Source: JBBQKF01 sp964549475 (lineage in GTDB: Bacteria; Bacillota; Clostridia; Saccharofermentanales; UBA5734). Taken from it: a stretch of 20,971 nt of DNA. The stretch is from the NCBI GenBank assembly GCA_964549475.1, contig CAZJXH010000031.1, positions 1-20,971 on the forward strand. Direction: 5' to 3'. This document shows positions 15,430-20,971 of the stretch, in pieces (the stretch's first letter is position 1; every line of letters starts with the position of its first letter). The notes under the pieces are model-generated. The model ran no database searches. It was given only the letters and a program-made list of their open reading frames with translations, and was not told where the DNA came from. The translations under genes and the position numbers were made by a program.

Positions 15430-16845
15430 TTACTTTTTATCCGGAACAGAATCAGTATGTTCGATTTCGTTCTCTGGATGGTTTATAGTAATTTTAATTT
15501 TTGCAATACGCTTTTCTTCCATTTCGAGAACGGTAAATGTCATTCGGTAAAAATTCACTTCAGGATGTTCGTCCTCATCCGGTATTCTCCCCAGCAAATC
15601 GATGACCATCCCGGCAATGGTATCGTAGTCTCGATCCTGGGGAAGATCGATCTCCAGCGCATCGGAAATTTCGTCCAGGCTTGTCATTCCATCGACAATC
15701 AAGGTGTCTTCATCCTGGCGGATAATCTCATCGTCTTCTTCATCGTATTCATCCTGCATGTTTCCGACAATCTCTTCCAGCAGGTCTTCCATCGTGATGA
15801 TTCCGGCGGTCCCGCCATATTCATCAATAACAACCGCGATCTGTTCGTGCTCTTTCTGCATTTCATGAAACGTTTCGTCAATGGTTTTTGTTTCAGGAAC
15901 GATAAAAGGTTCCCGGATCATTTTCTCCAGGTTGAACGGCTGCTCCAGCCCTTCCACTGCAATGGATAGAAGATCCTTGATATGTAAAATTCCGATGATG
16001 TTGTCGATTGACTCGCGATATACCGGGATTCTGGTGAATTTTTCGTTGACCGCGATTGCCAGAACCTCTTGAAAATCCGCCTTGGAATCCAACGAAACAA
16101 TATGGGTGCGATGGGTCATGATCTCGGACACCTGGGTATCATTGAATTCAAAAATATTTTCGATCATCTCTTTTTCGTTTTCGTGGATCGAACCGGATTC
16201 CCGCCCGACGTCCACCATCATGCGGATCTCTTCTTCTGTGACGGTTTTCTCATGTTCTTCGGGATTGATTCCGATGATACGCAGGCTTAGATTTGTCGCA
16301 AAGGTTAAAAAATAGACAAATGGTCTCAGCAGGGCTGAAGTGAATGTCAGTAAGCCAATCGTATATTTTATTACTGTGTAGGGGGAGCGCATGGCAATTC
16401 TTTTTGGTACCAGTTCGCCGTATACCAGGGAGAAAAAGGACAGCGCCATTGTAATAACGATGACACTGACCGTTCCAAGCCAGGGCATTGTGCCGCCCGG
16501 ATCGATCGCCGCTGTCAGCGGAGCGGCAAATTGACCTGCCGCAAAAGCACTGGCAAAAAAGCCGGCAAAGGTGATCCCGACTTGAATGGTTGAAAGGAAC
16601 CGGGTCGGGTGATCGATGAATTTCAGGATTTTCCTGGAGTTTTTGTCGCCCTCTTCCGCCATTTTCCTTACTTTATTGTCGTTCAGGGTAATGACGGCCA
16701 TTTCTGATGCCGCATAGGCTGCATTGAAAAAAATAAGTAATAATAGAATGATAATATTAAAAACGATAATTAGCCTCGATTCATTCAACTGCGTTGCCGC
16801 ATTTCCAATCTGGATCCATAGTCGGGTGCCACTGTCCGCATCCAC
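15430..16845 (-). CDS. CNNM/HlyC-CorC family membrane protein with CBS pair
   Basis: The 471-residue protein matches the hemolysin C/CNNM family, linked to magnesium, cobalt or sodium-coupled divalent cation transport; the old hemolysin name is not evidence of toxicity. The DUF21 transmembrane domain covers about 20-190 with membrane segments near 24-46, 85-112, 123-145 and 157-187 and the conserved GELVPK motif (143-148). A CBS pair follows (about 240-300 with TRIPVYRESIDNIIGILHIKD, and 308-362 with DEYGGTAGIITMEDLLEEIVG), then a CorC_HlyC domain (about 378-455). The start is GTG (complement of 16843-16845), with a GGAGAG site about 10-12 nt upstream; no in-frame ATG occurs before residue 49, which would cut the first membrane segment. 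The start is thus likely but not certain. Substrate is unknown. Confidence 0.9.
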   Translation of the reverse strand: MDADSGTRLWIQIGNAATQLNESRLIIVFNIIILLLLIFFNAAYAASEMAVITLNDNKVRKMAEEGDKNSRKILKFIDHPTRFLSTIQVGITFAGFFASAFAAGQFAAPLTAAIDPGGTMPWLGTVSVIVITMALSFFSLVYGELVPKRIAMRSPYTVIKYTIGLLTFTSALLRPFVYFLTFATNLSLRIIGINPEEHEKTVTEEEIRMMVDVGRESGSIHENEKEMIENIFEFNDTQVSEIMTHRTHIVSLDSKADFQEVLAIAVNEKFTRIPVYRESIDNIIGILHIKDLLSIAVEGLEQPFNLEKMIREPFIVPETKTIDETFHEMQKEHEQIAVVIDEYGGTAGIITMEDLLEEIVGNMQDEYDEEDDEIIRQDEDTLIVDGMTSLDEISDALEIDLPQDRDYDTIAGMVIDLLGRIPDEDEHPEVNFYRMTFTVLEMEEKRIAKIKITINHPENEIEHTDSVPDKK

Positions 16846-16880
16846 GTTATGTGTTCTCTCCTTTTCTCTGATACCGATTC

Positions 16881-16904
16881 ATTGACCTTCGTCAATCATT
16901 TTTT
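16881..16904 (+). terminator. Plus-strand terminator-like hairpin 1
   Basis: ATTGAC and GTCAAT form a perfect 6-bp stem with a CTTC loop, followed by CA and six T residues on the plus strand. No plus-strand gene ends here, so it may stop antisense transcription or act instead as a DNA site in the CNNM upstream region. Confidence 0.35.
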
Positions 16905-16910
16905 GTATGT

Positions 16911-16943
16911 TGATTAGTACGCGGATTCGTGCTAATCATTTTT
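16911..16943 (+). terminator. Plus-strand terminator-like hairpin 2
   Basis: TGATTAGTACG pairs with CGTGCTAATCA (11 positions, one U-G on the plus strand) around CGGATT, followed by TTTTT. On the minus strand the wobble becomes a C-A mismatch, so the plus-strand RNA folds better. It has the same downstream word (TCATTTTTG) as hairpin 1. Confidence 0.45.
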
Positions 16944-17072
16944 GCTCCCTAATTTTCTTTTATTTTACCACAAATTGAATGGATTATTTAAAAAAATCGA
17001 AAATTGTTGAAAAATCCCTTGTTATCCTGTTGTCGACTCCTGTGGTTTTTCTCCCGGGAGCGGTATTCCGGT

Positions 17073-17106
17073 AAAAAATGCCGGGAAAGCAACACTCTCC
17101 CGGCAT
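17073..17106 (-). terminator. Intrinsic terminator after gap
   Basis: On the minus strand ATGCCGGGA pairs perfectly with TCCCGGCAT (9 bp, GC-rich) and a run of six T residues overlaps and follows the stem. It begins about 43 nt after the gap stop codon. Confidence 0.93.
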
Positions 17107-17149
17107 CTGTTCTGATTCACATTTGTTCGATCATGACTGGATCCAATTC

Positions 17150-18223
17150 TTATTTCGCGGCGTCTTTCTTTGCCATGAATTTGACAAGGTCCACTACTCG
17201 ATTGGAATAACCCCATTCATTGTCATACCAGGAAACCACTTTGAAGAATCTCTTCTCGCCTTTTAAATTGTTCTGCAGAGTCGCTTTGGAATCATAAATC
17301 GACGATCTTTGATCATGGATGAAATCCGTCGAAACAAGTTCTTCGTCCGTAAATCCAAGGATTCCGCTCATGTAGGTGTTGGAAGCGTTCTTAAGCAATG
17401 CGTCGATCTCTTCGATCGATGTGTCTTTTTCTGTTCTGAAAGTCAGATCCACCACAGAAACGTCCGGTGTCGGTACGCGGAAAGACATTCCAGTGAGTTT
17501 GCCTTTGGTTATCGGAAGGACTTCTCCAACCGCCTTGGCCGCTCCGGTAGTGGAAGGAATAATGTTGATGGCAGCTGCGCGCCCGCCTCTCCAGTCTTTC
17601 ATAGAAGGACCGTCGACGGTTTTCTGTGTTGCTGTATAGGAGTGGATGGTGGTCATCAGTCCGGTCTCGATGCCAAGACCTTCCTTTAGGATGACGTGCA
17701 CAAGGGGAGCCAGGCAGTTTGTTGTGCAGGATGCATTGGATACGATGTTGTGTTCAGCCGGGCTGTATTCGTTCTGGTTCACGCCCATGACGATGGTCTT
17801 GACGCCACCCTTGCCTGGTGCGGAAATAATCACTTTTTTCGCGCCGGCTGCAAGATGTCCGCCAGCTTTCTCTGCATCCGTAAATAATCCGGTTGATTCG
17901 ATAACATAATCAACGCCCATTTTCCCCCATGGAAGATCGGCTGGATTTCTTTGTGCCATGACACATTTCATTTCATTTCCATTGACAATGATAATGTCGT
18001 TTTTCTCAATTTCAGGGGAGCTTTTCTTCGTGGATACGGAATGCTTGAATTTTCCTTGGACAGAATCATACTTCATTTGATAAGCAAAATAATCCGCATC
18101 TGTTGAAATATCAACAACTGCTACAACGTCGATCTCTTTCCCGAGCAGGCCCTGGTCACAGATTGCCTGGAAGACCATGCGTCCAATACGCCCAAAACCA
18201 TTTATACCAACTTTAATCGCCAT
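17150..18223 (-). CDS. gap: Type I glyceraldehyde-3-phosphate dehydrogenase
   Basis: GAPDH oxidises glyceraldehyde-3-phosphate to 1,3-bisphosphoglycerate with NAD in glycolysis. The NAD-binding GINGFGRIG is at 7-15, Asp38 is placed to select NAD over NADP, the catalytic SNASCTTNC is at 162-170 with Cys166, and His194 lies in the TTIHSYTATQ segment. At 357 residues it is about 20 longer than typical Bacillota GapA. The extra length and motifs such as DISTDADYFAYQMKYDS, KFKHSVST, AQRNPADLPWGK and SSIYDSKATLQNNL recall kinetoplastid glycosomal GAPDH and its bacterial relatives. It ends in AAK, so there is no peroxisomal targeting signal. The ATG has AGGAGG upstream. It has its own promoter and terminator and is divergent from the MalT-like regulator. 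No pgk or tpi gene is adjacent. Confidence 0.97.
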   Translation of the reverse strand: MAIKVGINGFGRIGRMVFQAICDQGLLGKEIDVVAVVDISTDADYFAYQMKYDSVQGKFKHSVSTKKSSPEIEKNDIIIVNGNEMKCVMAQRNPADLPWGKMGVDYVIESTGLFTDAEKAGGHLAAGAKKVIISAPGKGGVKTIVMGVNQNEYSPAEHNIVSNASCTTNCLAPLVHVILKEGLGIETGLMTTIHSYTATQKTVDGPSMKDWRGGRAAAINIIPSTTGAAKAVGEVLPITKGKLTGMSFRVPTPDVSVVDLTFRTEKDTSIEEIDALLKNASNTYMSGILGFTDEELVSTDFIHDQRSSIYDSKATLQNNLKGEKRFFKVVSWYDNEWGYSNRVVDLVKFMAKKDAAK

Positions 18224-18244
18224 GTTTATTTCCTCCTGCTAAAT

Positions 18245-18258
18245 TAACCCTTGGGTTA
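18245..18258. promoter_or_regulatory. Dyad in the gap leader
   Basis: TAACCC and GGGTTA form a perfect 6-bp dyad separated by two T residues, about 13 to 26 nt downstream of the predicted gap start. Either an operator or a tight leader hairpin; I do not recognise a known regulator site. Confidence 0.4.
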
Positions 18259-18277
18259 TTATTTCTTATTCAACGTA

Positions 18278-18306
18278 ATTTTATCTTAAATGCCCCGATT
18301 TTGCAA
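18278..18306 (-). promoter_or_regulatory. Predicted gap promoter
   Basis: On the minus strand TTGCAA (18301-18306) is 17 bp from TAAAAT (18278-18283). The predicted start near 18271 gives a leader of about 48 nt before the gap ATG. Confidence 0.65.
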
Positions 18307-18324
18307 ACTTTTCTCTATGTATCA

Positions 18325-18337
18325 ATTGTTCAACAAT
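18325..18337. promoter_or_regulatory. Palindrome upstream of the gap promoter
   Basis: ATTGTT-C-AACAAT is a perfect 6+1+6 palindrome about 19 bp upstream of the gap -35. It partly recalls redox-repressor (Rex) half-sites (TTGT/ACAA) but lacks their spacing, so the assignment is only a possibility. Confidence 0.35.
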
Positions 18338-18410
18338 CTTTCATGGATTGGATTGGAATTTGTGAAAAGTGAAATCAGCCCTTTTTAAATGGTATTCTCA
18401 AAAACTATAA

Positions 18411-18454
18411 AGTCCGGAATGGAGTAAACTTCGATTCCAGCCCGGAATCGAGCA
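18411..18454. promoter_or_regulatory. Direct repeat pair and dyad before the regulator promoter
   Basis: AGTCCGGAATGGAGTA (18411-18426) and AGCCCGGAATCGAGCA (18439-18454) match at 13 of 16 positions with a 28-bp period. The second copy is also part of a perfect 8-bp dyad TCGATTCC/GGAATCGA (18431-18451). They end 9 bp before the predicted -35 of the regulator gene, a typical activator position. No U-tract follows, so it is not a terminator. Confidence 0.5.
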
Positions 18455-18463
18455 TTAAAAGAA

Positions 18464-18492
18464 GTGAAAAAGCTTTTAAAATCTGCTATACT
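18464..18492 (+). promoter_or_regulatory. Predicted promoter of the MalT-like regulator
   Basis: GTGAAA (18464-18469) is 17 bp from TATACT (18487-18492), which has the TG of an extended -10 (TGcTATACT). The start near 18499 gives a leader of about 65 nt. A poorer alternative is TTGAGA (18507-18512) with TAAATT (18530-18535). Confidence 0.6.
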
Positions 18493-18564
18493 TTATTTTA
18501 ACTTACTTGAGAGAATATTGATCGAACTCTAAATTTGCTAATATGTACACGGAGATTGCTCACC

Positions 18565-20971
18565 ATGCTTTTGACGAAACTATGCTCACCAAGAATAAAT
18601 AAAAACATCGTACGCAGAAAAGACGTAGAAGAGAAACTAGAAACTTTACCCGATAATAAGATCGCTTTAATCTCTGCACCAGCCGGATACGGCAAAACAA
18701 CAGCCGTGGCAAGCTTTCTGATAAAGGAAAAATTTGAATATGCGTGGTTTTCCATAGACGATGCCGATAACGATCCCGTGAGATTCTGGCGATATGTAAC
18801 TACGGCTGTTTCTGATCGCCTTAAAAGCGAAAGTTTAAAAGAAATTTCAATAAATGTGGAGCTTGTAACGTCCAATATCACAACTGATTTATTCATAAAT
18901 GCTTTCAGAGACATTCCTGACGAAATCGTACTTGTTCTTGACGATTACCACCTGATATACAATGAAACGATTCTGAACAGTATTGAATATCTTGCGAAAT
19001 ATTTACCGAACAAGCTTCGGTTGATTATAATAAGCCGAAACGAACCGGAGGGAACGCTTGCGAAACTGGTCGCACGAGAATTGGCAATCCACATCGGAAC
19101 CAAGGATCTCGCCTTTAATGCCGATGAAACAGCCGAACTTTTTTTGCTAAAAGAAATTTGGCTTACAAGCGTTCAGATTAATACACTGGGGCAATACACG
19201 GAAGGATGGGTTGCCGGACTGATCGCAGCGTCTTTTTCTATCAGAGAGGGGGGCAATATCGAAGAGACCCTTGAATCCTTTTCGGGGAAAGACCGTTACG
19301 TCGAAAAAGTGCTGGGAAATGAGGTCTTTAGCAGGTGGGACGATAAAATTAAAGAGTTCCTGGTGAACACCTCTTTTTTAGACAAGCTTTCAGGCTCACT
19401 CTGTCAGAAAGTCACAGGAGAAGAAAACAGCCGGGAGTTTCTAAAGATGCTCGCAGAAAGCAATGGTTTTGTCATTCCATTGGATCACGAGAATAAATGG
19501 TTTAGATATCACCATCTATTCCAGGAGTTTTTACATGAAAGACTGGAAAAGAAGGATGCCGCACTGCAGCGCAGCCTTTTCCATCGTGCGGGAAAGTGGT
19601 ACCTGGAGAACGGATATAGCCAGGATTCTGTTACCTGTTTTATAAAAGCAAAGGACTATAAAACCGCCTTTTCGCTTGCATGCGATTACGATATTTACAT
19701 GTCAATGGCTCAAAGCGGAGAGTATTCATTATGGCGCAAGTGGATGGACTGCATGCCGGAAAAGCTTTGCGAAAGCAATATACAGGCTTGTGCGTCTTAC
19801 TCATGGATATGCTCTATGGAAAACAGAGCTGAAAAGGCAATCATTTGGGCGGATAAGGCACAGGCAGGCTTTGACCGGATAAAATCCAGTCTTGGCGTAA
19901 AAGAGAAAGAATATCTTGCTGCTCATATCGCTCTTACCTATGCCAATATTGCAATACTGCAAATGGATACAGCCCGGATGGTTGCTTATTACAAAAAGGC
20001 CGGCGAATGTGAAATGTATACCCCCATTGTGATTGGCGAAATGAATCCGGGGGAACCGGGCTTACTAAATACGGCTTATGGTTTTCGAGGAAGGCTTAAT
20101 AAAATTGTAGAAGCTTATGGCTCTTTTGTCACAGATCTGCCAAGGCTTATCGGAGATTTCTCAGCCTATTTTGTTGTCGCTCTTGCTGAGTGCCAATACG
20201 AGCGGAACAATCTGAAAGTTGTTAATAATACCTTGGTCGGAAACATGGGAAAAATAACAGGATTAAGGAATCCCGGCATTATTGTTCCCTGCTTTATAAT
20301 TCTTGCCAAGGAGAAAAAGGCCAAGGGAGACCTGTCGGGCGCTTTGCGTACCATTGAGTCAGGTAAAGCTTTACTGGTTCGGAATAACAATGTGTGGCAT
20401 TACTTTTTCGAAATTTTTACGGCAAGTGTTTACATTGCTATGGGAAAAGCGGAAGAAGCAATGAAACATATAAAAATAGACCGCATGAGCATATATGACG
20501 GCTTATCTTCTTCGAGGGAGTTCGAATACATTGTTTTTGCACGATACCTGATGCTTGAAAACAGAATTGACGATGCTCTCATCATGCTTAACAGACTGGA
20601 AGATTTCGCGCAAAAAGAAAACCGTTTACGAAGTCGAATCGAAATACTTTGTCTGACAGCACAGATCCATCATATTCGGGGAGATGCCGCAAATGCCATG
20701 ACCGCGCTGCATAGGGCCCTTCAGCTTGGAAAAGAAGATCGTTATGCACGGGTTTTTATCGATGAAGGCGAGTCCATGGTTCAACTCCTCGAAAAATTCA
20801 GGTCGTGGGGGAAAAGCACTGAAACCAAAGACTGCGCGGAATATGCCGGAAGTCTGCTAAAGCTGGCAAAGGAGGATTTCCGGATAAAAAGCGCACAAAC
20901 GCTTCTATCCATGTCACCCGCTGATAATGAGGCGAGAACTCATCTCCTGAGCAAAAGAGAATTCGAGGTTT
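18565..20971 (+). CDS. MalT-like LuxR-family ATP-dependent transcriptional regulator (3' end outside window)
   Basis: The open frame runs uninterrupted from the ATG to the window edge (802 complete codons). It has the architecture of large STAND-type LuxR regulators such as MalT: Walker A APAGYGKTT (38-46), the WFSIDDADNDPVRF motif (61-74), Walker B LVLDDYH (123-129), a sensor-type IISR (155-158), EGWVAGL (213-219) and FRYHHLFQEFL (313-323). A helical TPR-like region spans about 330-780. The last visible residues, LLSKREFEV (794-802), are the first helix of the LuxR DNA-binding domain, so only about 55-70 residues should be missing. The ATG has GGAG 10 nt upstream; the nearest upstream in-frame stop is at 18511. 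Such proteins bind ATP and a small effector and activate by binding direct repeats. The target is unknown; it is divergent from gap. Confidence 0.93.
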   Translation, partial: MLLTKLCSPRINKNIVRRKDVEEKLETLPDNKIALISAPAGYGKTTAVASFLIKEKFEYAWFSIDDADNDPVRFWRYVTTAVSDRLKSESLKEISINVELVTSNITTDLFINAFRDIPDEIVLVLDDYHLIYNETILNSIEYLAKYLPNKLRLIIISRNEPEGTLAKLVARELAIHIGTKDLAFNADETAELFLLKEIWLTSVQINTLGQYTEGWVAGLIAASFSIREGGNIEETLESFSGKDRYVEKVLGNEVFSRWDDKIKEFLVNTSFLDKLSGSLCQKVTGEENSREFLKMLAESNGFVIPLDHENKWFRYHHLFQEFLHERLEKKDAALQRSLFHRAGKWYLENGYSQDSVTCFIKAKDYKTAFSLACDYDIYMSMAQSGEYSLWRKWMDCMPEKLCESNIQACASYSWICSMENRAEKAIIWADKAQAGFDRIKSSLGVKEKEYLAAHIALTYANIAILQMDTARMVAYYKKAGECEMYTPIVIGEMNPGEPGLLNTAYGFRGRLNKIVEAYGSFVTDLPRLIGDFSAYFVVALAECQYERNNLKVVNNTLVGNMGKITGLRNPGIIVPCFIILAKEKKAKGDLSGALRTIESGKALLVRNNNVWHYFFEIFTASVYIAMGKAEEAMKHIKIDRMSIYDGLSSSREFEYIVFARYLMLENRIDDALIMLNRLEDFAQKENRLRSRIEILCLTAQIHHIRGDAANAMTALHRALQLGKEDRYARVFIDEGESMVQLLEKFRSWGKSTETKDCAEYAGSLLKLAKEDFRIKSAQTLLSMSPADNEARTHLLSKREFEV

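Larger units (their letters stand above)
16846..17149. other. gap-CNNM intergenic region
   Basis: This 304-bp stretch has no gene. On the minus strand it holds the gap terminator (17078-17106), a perfect palindrome CTCCCGGGAG (17051-17060), a possible extended -10 promoter for the CNNM gene (TGgTAAAAT, hexamer at 16962-16967, no good -35), and two hairpins (16911-16938 and 16881-16896) that are each followed by a T-run on the plus strand. Confidence 0.7.
18224..18564. other. Divergent gap / regulator intergenic region
   Basis: This 341-bp region has no gene. It holds the gap promoter (18278-18306, minus), a dyad TAACCC-TT-GGGTTA in the gap leader (18245-18258), a palindrome ATTGTT-C-AACAAT (18325-18337) upstream of the gap -35, the repeat GGATTGGATTGGAATT (18345-18360), a pair of 16-bp direct repeats (18411-18454), and the regulator promoter (18464-18492, plus). 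Confidence 0.75.

Noticed and set aside
18431..18451. 8-bp dyad as a terminator
   Set aside because: No T-run follows on either strand and no gene ends nearby.
18498..18914. 138-codon minus-strand frame
   Set aside because: Antisense to the ATPase domain of the MalT-like regulator, including its Walker A motif; no domain of its own.

Overview
The window looks like a chromosomal segment of a low-to-mid GC Bacillota (Clostridia-like) bacterium. Reasons: a short beta' subunit (1183 residues) without the large insertion typical of Gram-negative beta'; an EF-G with the CAKGGVEPQTE segment I associate with Clostridia; near-consensus AGGAGG ribosome binding sites; and a MalT-like LuxR regulator. 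This placement is an inference and I cannot name a genus.

Layout. Positions 1-18223 are coded almost entirely on the minus strand, so they read right to left: gap (GAPDH), a CNNM/HlyC-type membrane transporter, a degenerate serine-recombinase-like protein, a membrane-anchored parvulin foldase, then rpoB-rpoC, rpsL-rpsG-fusA and tuf. Positions 18565-20971 hold one plus-strand gene, divergent from gap: a large MalT-like ATP-dependent regulator cut off by the window edge exactly where its C-terminal LuxR helix-turn-helix begins. No tRNA, rRNA, CRISPR array or insertion sequence is visible.

Core block. rpoB, rpoC, rpsL, rpsG, fusA and tuf are in the usual bacterial order, but rplJ/rplL are not upstream of rpoB; a parvulin gene is there instead. 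I read separate promoters before rpoB (with a perfect palindrome over the predicted start site), rpsL (extended -10, near consensus) and tuf, and intrinsic terminators after rpoC and tuf. Transcription and translation machinery is therefore organised in at least three transcription units. Short tandem duplications sit exactly at the stop codons of rpoC and tuf and upstream of the rpsL promoter.

Accessory block. The most unusual coding features are (1) a full-length, well-translated resolvase-family protein that has lost the catalytic serine and other active-site residues but keeps its DNA-binding helix-turn-helix; (2) a foldase with two parvulin-like modules, the first split by an Ala/Lys/Glu-rich helical insert; and (3) a GAPDH that reads like the kinetoplastid glycosomal enzyme type rather than the usual Bacillota GapA. 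The gap/regulator intergenic region carries several dyads and a pair of 16-bp direct repeats just upstream of the regulator's promoter.
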